Assembly (NCBI RefSeq): GCF_003850345.1
Contig: NZ_CP027707.1
Location: 5,022,001-5,086,000, forward strand
Source of the DNA: Pseudomonas chlororaphis subsp. piscium
GTDB taxonomy: Bacteria > Pseudomonadota > Gammaproteobacteria > Pseudomonadales > Pseudomonadaceae
Direction of reading: 5' to 3'
DNA length: 64,000 nucleotides
The notes under the pieces are model-generated. The model worked only from the letters and a program-made list of their open reading frames with translations. It had not been told where the DNA came from and did not search any database. This document shows, one piece after another, positions 16,919-25,065 of the stretch. The translations under genes were made by a program, and so were the position numbers. The first letter of the stretch is position 1, and every line of letters starts with the position of its first letter.

Positions 16919-17812
16919 ATGTACGCCAGCCTCAAGTCAACTGCCACCAGGCTTCTCTCTCGAATAAACCTGCGCTGGCTCAACCTGTTGCTGTGCTCAT
17001 GCTCGGCACTTGGAAGTCTGGCCATCTATTGCCTGTCGACTACCTTTCCCCTCAGCCTGCTGATCCTGAATCTGGCGGCCCTGGCCAGTGTCTGGGCCTA
17101 TTACGGTGATTCGCGCAAATCGATCAAGTTCCAGCCTCAGGAGCTGGCGGACCGCTTGCTGGAAGTCCAGGAAAACGAGCGCCATCGCCTCAGTCGTGAA
17201 TTGCATGATGATATTGGTCAGTTGCTGACTGCCGCCAAGCTGCAAAGCGAATGGCTCAAGCGCCGCCTGCCCGAAGATCTGCAACAGCATTGCACAACGC
17301 TTCAAAGCACATTGGAAGAAACCCTGGCCAAGGTGCGCGATGTATCGGCCATTCTCAATCCTCGACAATTGGCCAGCCTGGGCCTGGAAGCCAGCCTGCG
17401 GGCCCACTTGCTCAAGACCCTGGAAAACACTTCCGTGCACTGGAGCCTGGAATGCAAGCAACGCCTGGCAGGCATCCCCGAGGAGATGGCGGTGGCCGCC
17501 TTTCGCATCACCCAGGAAGCCGTCACCAACATACTGCGCCACGCCCAGGCGGATAACCTGCTGGTGCGCCTGCAACGCCTGCCCGAGGGGCTTTCGCTGT
17601 TTATCAGCGACGATGGCCGTGGTTTTTCCCCGGCGGCCAATCCTGGCGCACAAGGACAACGCGGCATGGCGGGCATGGCGGAAAGGATCGCGCAACTGGG
17701 TGGCACCCTGAAGGTTTCCAGCCAGCCCGACCAGGGTACACAAATCGAAGCACTCTTCCCCTGGGCGCCTCGCGCACTCGAACGGGCCAGTACGAATAAG
17801 GTTTTACATTGA
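16919..17812 (+). CDS. NarL/UhpB-type sensor histidine kinase without a periplasmic sensor
   Basis: From the ATG at 16919 the protein is 297 residues. Two adjacent hydrophobic helices (about residues 18-60) are followed by a HisKA_3 dimerisation domain with the phospho-accepting His in RHRLSRELHDDIGQLLTAAK, and a HATPase with ITQEAVTNILRHAQA and ISDDGRGFSP. There is no room for a sizeable sensor domain, so it may sense within the membrane or through a partner. It overlaps the response regulator gene by four bases and surely phosphorylates it. The start is uncertain: TTG 16820 would add 33 residues, and neither has a good ribosome site. Confidence 0.82.
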   Translation: MYASLKSTATRLLSRINLRWLNLLLCSCSALGSLAIYCLSTTFPLSLLILNLAALASVWAYYGDSRKSIKFQPQELADRLLEVQENERHRLSRELHDDIGQLLTAAKLQSEWLKRRLPEDLQQHCTTLQSTLEETLAKVRDVSAILNPRQLASLGLEASLRAHLLKTLENTSVHWSLECKQRLAGIPEEMAVAAFRITQEAVTNILRHAQADNLLVRLQRLPEGLSLFISDDGRGFSPAANPGAQGQRGMAGMAERIAQLGGTLKVSSQPDQGTQIEALFPWAPRALERASTNKVLH

Positions 17813-18468
17813 CCTGCAACTTACTTCTGGTGGATGACCACTCGCTCATCAGGGCTGGCGTGCGTGCCCTGGTCATGGACATTCCTGGCTATGCCGTGAT
17901 CGGCGAAGCCAACGATGGCGCACAAGTACTGGAAATGGTCGAAAGGCTGTCGCCAGACATTATCCTGCTGGATATTTCCATGAAGGATGTCAGCGGCCTT
18001 GAAGCCCTGAAGAAACTCAAGGTGGTGCACCCGCAGAGCAAGGTACTGATTCTCTCGATGCACACCGATCCGGCGCTGATCATGCAGGCCCTGGAGTCAG
18101 GGGCTCATGGCTATCTGCTCAAGGACACCACCGCCAACGAACTCGAGCACGCGCTCGAGGCCTTGCGCAACAACGAACGTTATCTCAGCCCGGCCATTGC
18201 CCATACGGTGATCAACCAGGCACTGATCCGCGTGCAGAAACCTCATCCAGAACCCGTTGAAACCCATAACCTGACCGCACGCCAGCTGGAGATCCTGCGC
18301 CTGATCGTTCGCGGCAAATCGACCCGCGAAATCGCTCACGGGCTGGGCCTGAGCATCAAGACCGTGGAAACCCATCGCTCGCAGATCATGAAACGCCTGC
18401 AGATCTATGACGTGGCCGGCCTGGTCCTGTTTGCCGTCCGCGAACAGATCATCAGCCTCGACGATTAA
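17809..18468 (+). CDS. NarL/FixJ-family response regulator
   Basis: The 219-residue protein has a receiver (LLLVDDHSLIRAGVRAL, phospho-acceptor in IILLDISMKD, LSMHTD, LLKDT) and a C-terminal LuxR-type helix-turn-helix (LTARQLEILRLIVRGKSTREIAHGLGLSIKTVETHRSQIMKRL, about residues 150-193). The start is TTG 17809 with AAGG upstream, overlapping the kinase stop, so the two are translationally coupled. Its targets are unknown. The nearby composite palindrome (15603-15639) is a candidate site for this or for the second LuxR-type regulator at 40201. Its stop codon overlaps that of the convergent yegS in the palindrome TTAA. Confidence 0.9.
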   Translation: MTCNLLLVDDHSLIRAGVRALVMDIPGYAVIGEANDGAQVLEMVERLSPDIILLDISMKDVSGLEALKKLKVVHPQSKVLILSMHTDPALIMQALESGAHGYLLKDTTANELEHALEALRNNERYLSPAIAHTVINQALIRVQKPHPEPVETHNLTARQLEILRLIVRGKSTREIAHGLGLSIKTVETHRSQIMKRLQIYDVAGLVLFAVREQIISLDD

Positions 18469-19367
18469 GGCGCCGAAGCCCCCAACAGCGGGGAGTCTTC
18501 CGGCAAATGCACCCGCAATGCCCCTGGGAGCGCGCGAAAACGCAGGCTTTCGCCTTGCAGGGGCTCACCGTCGAGATTGATATCCAGCCCCTCGGACACC
18601 TTGATTTCCACCCAGGGCAGGCGCGTACGCACAAACAGGTTGTCGATCCCCCAGCCACCGGCCAGCAGGTCCTTTAAGGTGCCTACCAGCTCCTGGGGGG
18701 CCGGCAGGATACTGACATCCAGTAACCCATCATCGGCCATCGCCTCAGGGCACAGCAGATGACCACCACCGGCCTGGCGCCCGTTGCCGATCCCCAGGGC
18801 CAGCAGGTCACCGCGCCAATGGAAATCCGGCCCCTGCAGCTCGCCGTAGGCCGCATGCAGTTCGTTGAAACGGGACAAACCGGTGAACAGATAAGCGGCG
18901 CCGCCCAGAATCTTTTTCAGGTCCTCAGAGGTATTGGCCGTCACCTGGCTGCCGAACCCACCCGTGGCCATATTGAGAAATACCTGGCCACCGACCTCGC
19001 CGAGATCGATCGTCCGTGCCGGCACGTCGAGCAGGTTCAGTGCCTCATGGGGCAGCAACGACACGCCGGCCGCCCGCGCAAAATCATTGGCCGTCCCCAG
19101 CGGCAGCAACACCAGACTGGCATCGTTGGCCTGCGCCGCCATGGCCTCGGCGATATCCCGCAAGGTGCCGTCACCGCCTCCCGCGATCAGACGCGTATAA
19201 CCGACCGCGAGGGCTTCATCCACCAGGCGCTGGGCATCGCCCGCTTCCCAGGTCAGGCGGACCGCCAGCTCCCAACCCTCTTCACGCTTGCGCTCGACAG
19301 CGGCGCGGACTTCTTCGTTGAGGGCCTGCTTGCCGTGCAGTATCAGCATCGCCTTGCGCTCGCTCAT
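18465..19367 (-). CDS. yegS: YegS-like lipid kinase
   Basis: This is a 300-residue member of the diacylglycerol kinase catalytic family. LIAGGGDGTLRDIAEAM is the nucleotide-binding GGDGT motif (about residues 60-76), followed by LLPLGTANDFARAAG. The C-terminal beta-sandwich holds ILPAPQELVGTL and DINLDGEPLQGESLRF. E. coli YegS phosphorylates phosphatidylglycerol in vitro, and a membrane lipid substrate is likely here. GGAG stands before the ATG at 19367. It is convergent with the response regulator gene, sharing two bases of stop codon. Confidence 0.9.
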   Translation of the reverse strand: MSERKAMLILHGKQALNEEVRAAVERKREEGWELAVRLTWEAGDAQRLVDEALAVGYTRLIAGGGDGTLRDIAEAMAAQANDASLVLLPLGTANDFARAAGVSLLPHEALNLLDVPARTIDLGEVGGQVFLNMATGGFGSQVTANTSEDLKKILGGAAYLFTGLSRFNELHAAYGELQGPDFHWRGDLLALGIGNGRQAGGGHLLCPEAMADDGLLDVSILPAPQELVGTLKDLLAGGWGIDNLFVRTRLPWVEIKVSEGLDINLDGEPLQGESLRFRALPGALRVHLPEDSPLLGASAP

Positions 19368-19591
19368 CGCTCATCACTCCTGTCATTCGAGGACCATTGA
19401 AGGATGTTGACCCCCGGTCCATGAGAAAAAGTTCGACCGAGTTGTAATCAATTTGTCCCCATCAGGCCGCCTGCCCACTGACCGGTAACTTTTCTGACCG
19501 CAGATTGAGAATCACCTGAATTGACCCGAAACAGACAATCGGAGAATGTTCATGGCAGGCGAACGACGCCTCAAACAGGGAAGCGAAACAC

Positions 19592-19855
19592 ATGGATGAC
19601 AAGAAATGCTTTGAACGCTCGAGCTCCGCGCTCAACCGGCTGGAAGGGAGCATCCTGCTCGGCACAGGCAAACACCCGGAACTGAGTGTCCATCAGGTGC
19701 ATAGCCGTGACCGTGAGCCTAAGCCCGACAGCAAGCTTCACGCCTTGCTCAAAAAACTCGCGTGGGTATTGGCCTATGCCGGGTTTCTATCGGCACTGCT
19801 GTCCTGGGGACTGAACAGCCGCTTTGGCTTGCTGATCCTTTTACTGCTGCGGTGA
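19592..19855 (+). CDS. Small protein with C-terminal membrane helix
   Basis: The 87-residue frame has a polar N half (MDDKKCFERSSSALNRLEGS) and a strongly hydrophobic C half (LAWVLAYAGFLSALLSWG and FGLLILLLL) that would make one or two membrane helices. AGGGAAG lies a suitable distance upstream. I do not recognise a family. It ends about 58 bases before the convergent moeA stop. Gene-like composition and a clear ribosome site support it, but no function can be assigned. Confidence 0.5.
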   Translation: MDDKKCFERSSSALNRLEGSILLGTGKHPELSVHQVHSRDREPKPDSKLHALLKKLAWVLAYAGFLSALLSWGLNSRFGLLILLLLR

Positions 19856-19913
19856 TGGGCAGGGCTCTGGAGGATGGACCCGGCCCTGCCGACCAGGTCC
19901 GCCTCCCCTGGAG

Positions 19914-21140
19914 TCAACCCAAGACTTCACTCAATGGAATGAAGTTGACCCAATCGCCCTCAACCAGCGTTCGCTCTTCCAGCACTTCGACCAGCCCCTC
20001 GGCCCAGGCGGCACTGCGCAGGACCCCGGAACTCTGGTTCCGGTAGATGACAGCCCTACCCTGCTCCAGACGTCCCCGCAGATACTCTCGGCGGTTCCCC
20101 GGCTTCGGCCAGGCAAATCCAGCCGGAACCTGGAACTGCAAGGGTTGCAGCTCCTTCACTCCCTGGCGCCGCAAAATATAAGGGCGGGCCAGCAAGGCAA
20201 AGGTCACCAGCGTCGAGGCCGGATTACCAGGCAGGCCGATTACCGGCACACCGCGAAAATGCCCGAAGGTCAACGGCTTGCCCGGCTTGATCGCCAGTTT
20301 CCAGAGGGCCAGTTCACCCTCTTCTCTTAAGGCAATGCCCAGGAAATCCGCCTCGCCCACCGATACACCGCCGGTGGACAGAATCAGATCCACATCCGCC
20401 AGCTCGGCAAGGCGACGCCGGGTCGTGGGCAGATCGTCGGGCAGGATTCCGCCGTCGACCACCTCGCAGCCCAGACGCTGCAACCAACTGCACAGCAGGA
20501 CACGGTTGCTGTTGTAGATCTGCCCCGGACCGAGCGCCTGCCCGGGTTCTACCAATTCGTCGCCAGTGGAGAGCACAGCGACCCGCACGCGGCGCACCAC
20601 ATCCAGCTCCGCACAGCCCAGGGAAGCAGCGAGCCCCAGTTCGATCGGCCCCAGCTGCGTCCCGGCCACCAGCACACACTCGCCGACCGTGGTTTCCTGG
20701 CCTTGTGGACGAATGTTCTGCCCGGCGCCGAGAGGCTCGGTAAAAGCCACCCGCCCATCGTCCTGGACCTGGGCGTTTTCCTGCATTTCCACGCAGTCGG
20801 CGCCCGCCGGAACCGGCGCACCGGTAAAGATGCGCGCACAGGTGCCAGGCGCCAAAGGCTCGGGGGCCTGACCAGCAAAGATGCGCTGGCTGACGACAAG
20901 GGGCTCGCCGTTCCAATCTGCGGCACGCAAGGCGTAACCGTCCATGGCGCTATTGGGCCAGGGCGGAAGGTCCAGGGTGGAAACCAGATCGTCGGCCAAT
21001 ACCCGGCCTTGAGCCGCCGCCAGCGGCAGCCGCTCGCGCTCGAGAATGGGAGTAGCCTCGGCCATCTCCAGCAAACGGGCCAGTGCGACCTCGACCGGCA
21101 TCAAGGCACCGGTCTTGCCCGGCTTACCCACGGGATTCAC
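19914..21140 (-). CDS. moeA: MoeA, molybdopterin molybdotransferase
   Basis: The 408-residue protein has full MoeA architecture. It has LPPWPNSAMDGYALR (about residue 60), IFTGAPVPAGAD, the MogA-like domain with VLSTGDELVEPG and LILSTGGVSVGEADF, and the end domain with KPGKPLTFG and GLPGNPASTLVTF. It inserts molybdate into adenylated molybdopterin. The start is GTG at 21140, inside the moaB reading frame; the 17-base overlap shows coupling. With moaB on the same strand and mobA divergent it forms the cofactor-finishing set. P. aeruginosa has the same order. Confidence 0.95.
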   Translation of the reverse strand: MNPVGKPGKTGALMPVEVALARLLEMAEATPILERERLPLAAAQGRVLADDLVSTLDLPPWPNSAMDGYALRAADWNGEPLVVSQRIFAGQAPEPLAPGTCARIFTGAPVPAGADCVEMQENAQVQDDGRVAFTEPLGAGQNIRPQGQETTVGECVLVAGTQLGPIELGLAASLGCAELDVVRRVRVAVLSTGDELVEPGQALGPGQIYNSNRVLLCSWLQRLGCEVVDGGILPDDLPTTRRRLAELADVDLILSTGGVSVGEADFLGIALREEGELALWKLAIKPGKPLTFGHFRGVPVIGLPGNPASTLVTFALLARPYILRRQGVKELQPLQFQVPAGFAWPKPGNRREYLRGRLEQGRAVIYRNQSSGVLRSAAWAEGLVEVLEERTLVEGDWVNFIPLSEVLG

Positions 21141-21663
21141 AAGGCGCGGCCTGTTTCAGGTGCGTGACGAAATTGCACGGCCGGTGCCGCGAATCCAGCT
21201 GTTCGGCGAGGATGCCGTCCCAACCGGTACGCACCGCGTTGGTCGAGCCCGGCAGGCAGCACACCAACGTGCCGTTGGCCAGGCCGGCCAGGGCTCGGGA
21301 CTGCACGGTGGAAGTGCCGATGTCGGCAACCGAGATCTGGCGGAACAACTCGCCAAATCCGTCGACCTGTTTGTCGAGCAGGCAAGACACGGCTTCCGGG
21401 GTGCTGTCGCGGCCGGTGAAACCGGTGCCGCCGGTGATCAGCACCACCTGGACCAGATCGTCGGCGATCCAGGTCGCCACTTGTGCGCGAATCTTGTAGA
21501 GATCGTCCTTGAGCAGGACGCGCGCGGCCAGGTTATGGCCAGCAGCGCCCAGACGATCGACGAAGACCTGGCCGGATGTATCGGTCTCCAGGGTCCGGGT
21601 ATCACTGACAGTCAGCACCGCGATATTCAGAGGTGCAAAAGGTACATCAGCCTTGGCTTTCAT
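21124..21663 (-). CDS. moaB: MoaB, molybdopterin adenylyltransferase-type protein
   Basis: The 179-residue protein has the MoaB/Mog signature: LNIAVLTVSDTRT near residue 12, VVLITGGTGFTGRDSTPEAV (about 75-95) and LPGSTNAVRTGWDGIL (about 140). It belongs to the family that adenylates molybdopterin before metal insertion by MoeA. In some bacteria MoaB itself is dispensable and MogA does the work. The ATG at 21663 begins MKAKADVPF; longer in-frame extensions upstream run into mobA's region and are not credible. It is co-transcribed with moeA. Confidence 0.92.
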   Translation of the reverse strand: MKAKADVPFAPLNIAVLTVSDTRTLETDTSGQVFVDRLGAAGHNLAARVLLKDDLYKIRAQVATWIADDLVQVVLITGGTGFTGRDSTPEAVSCLLDKQVDGFGELFRQISVADIGTSTVQSRALAGLANGTLVCCLPGSTNAVRTGWDGILAEQLDSRHRPCNFVTHLKQAAPCESRG

Positions 21664-21742
21664 AGGCTCGATCCAGTTGTAGGAGAAACAGCCCGGTGTT
21701 ATATCACAGCGCTCTCTTTGACCGCCCCTGTGGAGACGAGCC

Positions 21743-22351
21743 ATGACCCAGCGCGCAGATTTGCCACCCTGCTCCATTCTGCTCCTGGCCGGTGGGCGCG
21801 GCCAACGCATGGGCGGAAGGGACAAGGGGCTGATCGAGTGGCAGGGCCGGCCATTGATCGCCCACCTGCATCGACTGACCCGCGGCCTGAGCGATGACCT
21901 GATCATTTCCTGCAACCGCAACCGGCAGCAGTACGCGCCTTTTGCCGATCAACTGGTGCAGGACGAAAGCAATGATTTCCCGGGGCCGCTGGCAGGTATT
22001 CGTGCCGGATTGGCCGTCGCCCGGCATGCCCATCTGCTGGTGCTGCCCTGCGACGTACCGCGCATCGACGCACACCTGATCGACGCCATGCGACAAAGCG
22101 CCGCCCAGCACCCGGCCAGACCACTGATGCTGCGCCATGGCGAGCACTGGGAACCCTTGCTGTGTATCATTCCGCGCGCACTGCTCGGCACCTTCGAGGG
22201 CGCCTGGCAGAAGGGTGAACGCAGCCCCGGACGTATCATGCGCGGGCTGGATGCTCAGGCCCTGCAATGTCCGGCAAACGATCCACGATTGGCTAATCTG
22301 AATACACCAGAGCTGTTAAGCCAGCAGCACGGCGTGTCAGAATGCCCTTAA
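21743..22351 (+). CDS. mobA: MobA, molybdenum cofactor guanylyltransferase
   Basis: The 202-residue nucleotidyltransferase opens with [22 protein letters not shown], the GTP-binding loop of MobA. It continues with [13 protein letters not shown] and [11 protein letters not shown]. It adds GMP to Mo-molybdopterin to make the bis-MGD cofactor of DMSO-reductase-family enzymes such as nitrate reductase and formate dehydrogenase. GGAGACGAGCC provides the ribosome site. It is divergent from moaB-moeA with an 80-base promoter region between them. Confidence 0.95.
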   Translation: MTQRADLPPCSILLLAGGRGQRMGGRDKGLIEWQGRPLIAHLHRLTRGLSDDLIISCNRNRQQYAPFADQLVQDESNDFPGPLAGIRAGLAVARHAHLLVLPCDVPRIDAHLIDAMRQSAAQHPARPLMLRHGEHWEPLLCIIPRALLGTFEGAWQKGERSPGRIMRGLDAQALQCPANDPRLANLNTPELLSQQHGVSECP

Positions 22352-22422
22352 CTCAAGGAACTTGCAGGCGTTGTATACGTCTCAAGCACAGCAACTAAAA
22401 GTATTCATCTCGGAGACACATA

Positions 22423-22644
22423 ATGATTCAGCGGACTCTCGCCACTCTCATGCTTGCACTGGGCCTTGCCACTCTCGCCGGTTGCGCATCGCCTACTGTG
22501 ATCACCCTGAATGACGGTCGCGAAATCCAGGCCGTCGACACGCCGAAATACGATCAGGACTCCGGCTTCTACGAGTTCGAACAACTGGACGGCAAACAAA
22601 CCCGCATCAACAAAGATCAGGTTCGTACGGTAAAAGAGCTGTAA
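22423..22644 (+). CDS. YgdI/YgdR-family (DUF903) small lipoprotein
   Basis: This 73-residue lipoprotein precursor has a signal peptide ending in the lipobox LAGC (Cys 21), followed by Ala-Ser, which favours outer-membrane sorting. The mature part is a DUF903 SH3-like barrel (TVITLNDGREIQAVDTPKYD, GFYEFEQLDGKQTRIN). Function in the family is unknown. GGAGACACATA precedes the ATG. A strong terminator follows, so it is either alone or the last gene after mobA. Confidence 0.9.
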   Translation: MIQRTLATLMLALGLATLAGCASPTVITLNDGREIQAVDTPKYDQDSGFYEFEQLDGKQTRINKDQVRTVKEL

Positions 22645-22670
22645 TCCATACCGTTACAGCCTTGAATGCA

Positions 22671-22694
22671 TAAAGCCCGCTTTCGCGGGCTTTA
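22671..22694. terminator. Rho-independent terminator after the DUF903 lipoprotein
   Basis: TAAAGCCCGC-TTTC-GCGGGCTTTA is a 10-bp perfect stem with a four-base loop. It can end transcription from both the lipoprotein gene and the convergent pseudouridine synthase gene. Confidence 0.9.
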
Positions 22695-22726
22695 TCGTTT
22701 CTGGATGCAGCAAGCAGTTGCCGGGA

Positions 22727-23617
22727 TTACCACTGCAAGGTGATCCGGCTCTCGAACTCACGCTCCTCACCGGTCAGCGGGTCGGTAAAGCGCAGCCCCT
22801 GGGCCAGCAGCTTGAGCGGCTTGGCGTAATCGTCCTCCACATCCTTGAGCGCATCGGGATAGAACGGGTCGTTGCAGATCGCCGCCCCCAGCGCACTCAT
22901 GTGCACCCGCAACTGGTGCTTTTTGCCGGTCACCGGATACAGCCCATAACGCCAGAGATCACCGTTCTCTTCCCGGACCTCCAGCGCCGTTTCCGTATTA
23001 GGGGTGCCAGGCCCTTCCTGCATGCGAAAAAAAGGCTCGCCATCGACCAAACGGCTTTTATGCACCCGCGGGAACTCAAGACCAGGCAAGGCCGGTGCGA
23101 TGGCCTCGTAGCGCTTGTCGATCCTGCGCGTCGGAAACAGCGACTGATAGGCCGAGCGGCTTTGCGGATTGGCCGAAAACAACACCAGGCCCGCCGTATG
23201 CCGATCGATGCGATGCAAAGGCACCAGGTGGGGATTGTCCAGGCTGCGGATCAGGCGGCGCAGCAAGGTTTGCTCGACATATTCCCCCGCCGGGGTGACC
23301 GGCAGGAAATGCGGCTTGTCCGCCACCACCAGGTGTTCATCGACGTAGAGGATCGATTCCTGCACCGGGATGACCTTTTCGTCGAGCACTTCACGGAAAT
23401 AATGGATGCGCAGGCCTTCGCGGTACGCCAGGTCAATGCCGATCGGCAGCCCCTGCCCATCGAGCACCCGGCCGCGGGCGATCCGGCTCAGCCACTGTTC
23501 GCGGCTGATGGTGCTGAAGTGATCACACAGGCAGTCCAGTACGGTTGGCCATGACCCGGGGGGTAGGTACAGGGTGCTGGCCTGATGCTGTGCGGCGGAA
23601 AAAGCTACGGAGGACAT
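22727..23617 (-). CDS. RluA-family pseudouridine synthase
   Basis: From the ATG at 23617 the protein has 296 residues. The catalytic segment PLHRIDRHTAGLVLFS supplies the conserved Asp. It is followed by KRYEAIAP and the C-terminal TGKKHQLRVHMSALG. It isomerises a uridine in rRNA or tRNA; the exact target cannot be told. The N terminus carries a weak S4-like segment (ARGRVLDGQGLPIGIDLAYREG). An 11-codon longer start at 23650 has no better ribosome site. It may be transcribed together with the small gene upstream (23706-24026). Confidence 0.88.
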   Translation of the reverse strand: MSSVAFSAAQHQASTLYLPPGSWPTVLDCLCDHFSTISREQWLSRIARGRVLDGQGLPIGIDLAYREGLRIHYFREVLDEKVIPVQESILYVDEHLVVADKPHFLPVTPAGEYVEQTLLRRLIRSLDNPHLVPLHRIDRHTAGLVLFSANPQSRSAYQSLFPTRRIDKRYEAIAPALPGLEFPRVHKSRLVDGEPFFRMQEGPGTPNTETALEVREENGDLWRYGLYPVTGKKHQLRVHMSALGAAICNDPFYPDALKDVEDDYAKPLKLLAQGLRFTDPLTGEEREFESRITLQW

Positions 23618-23705
23618 ACAAAAGCTCGAGCGGACAATGCAGAGCGGCATTATCCAGCATGGGTCCCGGGGAGCCTAGGAGAGTTTCCCCCTTCGGGACC
23701 AACGA

Positions 23706-24026
23706 CTAGGCGCGGGCCACGCCGACTTGCGCGGCGGCATCGGTAAACTCCTTCAGCCAGCGCAACACATCGACCGCTTCCCAACGGGCCGGGTCATACA
23801 GTGCATACAACAAGCCTTGATACCCCACCACGTCCAGTTGCCGGTGATAACCCGCACGCTGGAACAGGGCTTCGATTTCGGCAAAGCAGGTATTGAAATG
23901 CAGCTTGTTGAACGGCGTCTTGCCTTCCGTGACCAGGCCGTCCAGGCGCAGTTCGAGTACCGCTTCGCGCACCACATCGGCGGACATGCGGTTCACACTG
24001 CTCTTCAATTGTTCGACATTGACCAT
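23706..24026 (-). CDS. Conserved small hypothetical protein downstream of the UmuD-like gene
   Basis: The 106-residue protein is soluble and mainly helical (NRMSADVVREAVLELRLDGLV, then FAEIEALFQRAGYH and WLKEFTDAAAQ). I do not recognise the family. Of two tandem ATGs, the one at 24026 has the better spacing (6 bases) to AAGGA at 24037-24033. It begins 57 bases after the stop of the LexA-box-preceded UmuD-like gene on the same strand, with no terminator between, so it may be SOS-induced by read-through. Confidence 0.65.
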   Translation of the reverse strand: MVNVEQLKSSVNRMSADVVREAVLELRLDGLVTEGKTPFNKLHFNTCFAEIEALFQRAGYHRQLDVVGYQGLLYALYDPARWEAVDVLRWLKEFTDAAAQVGVARA

Positions 24027-24083
24027 CATCAGTCCTTCTACCCTCTCATTTCATCCACTGAGCACACGCCCCGCACATCGGTA

Positions 24084-24512
24084 TCAGCCACGGCCGACAT
24101 AACTGACCACCCACAACACCACGCCCCAGATTTGCGCCGAGTCCCGATCGTCCAGGGGGATAGGTGCAATCGAAGGTCGCGCCGCCTTGAGCAGCATCCC
24201 GCCCTTGGGGTCGGGAGCCAGCAGGCGCACGCCATAGGCTTCTTCGCCATCAAGATGGGCCACCACATACTGATCCACCGCCGGGGCCGCCGAACGATCG
24301 ACGATCAGCCGGTCGCCGGGATAGATCCCGAAGCCCAGCAGGCTGTCGTCATCCACCAGCACCGCACGGATCTGCGGCGCTCCGAGACCCACGGTGCGAT
24401 CCAGCGAAAAACCGCCTTCGAACTTGAGCCCGGCAGCAAACCCATCATGCCCCGCATGCTCGGGCGACAGGTGTTGCAAACGCTCGGCGCGGGCGAGGAT
24501 TGTGAGAGACAT
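24084..24512 (-). CDS. UmuD/LexA-like S24 peptidase-fold protein lacking the catalytic Lys
   Basis: The 142-residue protein has the length and layout of UmuD. It has GFAAGLKFEGG near residue 25 (the cleavage-site region), VDDDSLLGFGIYPGDRLIVDRS (Ser 57 in the place of the nucleophile), VVAHLDGE and WGVVLWVVSYV at the end. In UmuD the segment after DGE supplies the catalytic Lys; here it reads EAYGVRLL, and the aligned residue is Val 95. It may therefore be unable to cut itself. No umuC lies beside it. A consensus LexA box sits 18 bases upstream of the ATG, so it should be SOS-induced. Confidence 0.78.
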   Translation of the reverse strand: MSLTILARAERLQHLSPEHAGHDGFAAGLKFEGGFSLDRTVGLGAPQIRAVLVDDDSLLGFGIYPGDRLIVDRSAAPAVDQYVVAHLDGEEAYGVRLLAPDPKGGMLLKAARPSIAPIPLDDRDSAQIWGVVLWVVSYVGRG

Positions 24513-24530
24513 GGCGAACCATCCCGATAA

Positions 24531-24546
24531 CTGTACGCATATACAG
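24531..24546 (-). promoter_or_regulatory. LexA box (SOS operator)
   Basis: CTGTACGCATATACAG has both invariant half-sites CTGT and ACAG with 8 bases between, the gamma-proteobacterial LexA pattern. It lies just upstream of the UmuD-like gene on the minus strand, where it would overlap the promoter or the transcription start. Confidence 0.88.
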
Positions 24547-24624
24547 TAACCGAATAATCGGGATCCCGCCAAGGGATTGCAGCGAAGGCGACAAACGGAA
24601 AGTGTCGTGCCAGCGACAGCCGGC

Positions 24625-24861
24625 TCAGCGCAGGAAGGCCACCACCTGCTCGGCATCGAACGGCCAGCCCAGCTCGGCGCCACTGTCTACCCGGCGCAGG
24701 ACCGGGATACGCAGGCCATACGCCTCGAACAGGGTTTCGTCTTCCGCGATATCCACCAGCTCGACCAACAGCCCGTGCTCCACCAGCGGCATCAACTCCG
24801 CCTCGGCGAGTTCGCACAGGTGGCAGCCCAGGGTGCCGAACAGCTGACATTCAGGAGGCAT
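24625..24861 (-). CDS. Glutaredoxin-like (DUF836) thiol protein
   Basis: The 78-residue thioredoxin-fold protein has a redox CxxC in LFGTLGCHLCELAEAEL (Cys 13 and 16) and the cis-Pro region GLRIPVLRRVD. This short NrdH/DUF836-like class usually reduces disulfides with glutathione or an unidentified partner. The ribosome site is weak. It lies upstream of the LexA box on the same strand; the 78-base gap suggests the SOS gene has its own promoter. Confidence 0.85.
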   Translation of the reverse strand: MPPECQLFGTLGCHLCELAEAELMPLVEHGLLVELVDIAEDETLFEAYGLRIPVLRRVDSGAELGWPFDAEQVVAFLR

Positions 24862-25065
24862 GACATACAGACCGAAAAGAGACAGGCGCTTATTCTAGGC
24901 CCGCGGGAAAAAGCCGTCGACCGATGAACACGGCAGCGTGCGCTCATCGTCGGGCATTCTGCCAAATAGCTGATGCAGGTCAGCGTCGCCAACTTGCGGT
25001 TGAGCGACCCTCGCGGCTTTTTTTGCCTCTACGCTCTGTATTTCAACCCGCCGCCGGAGATGCCT

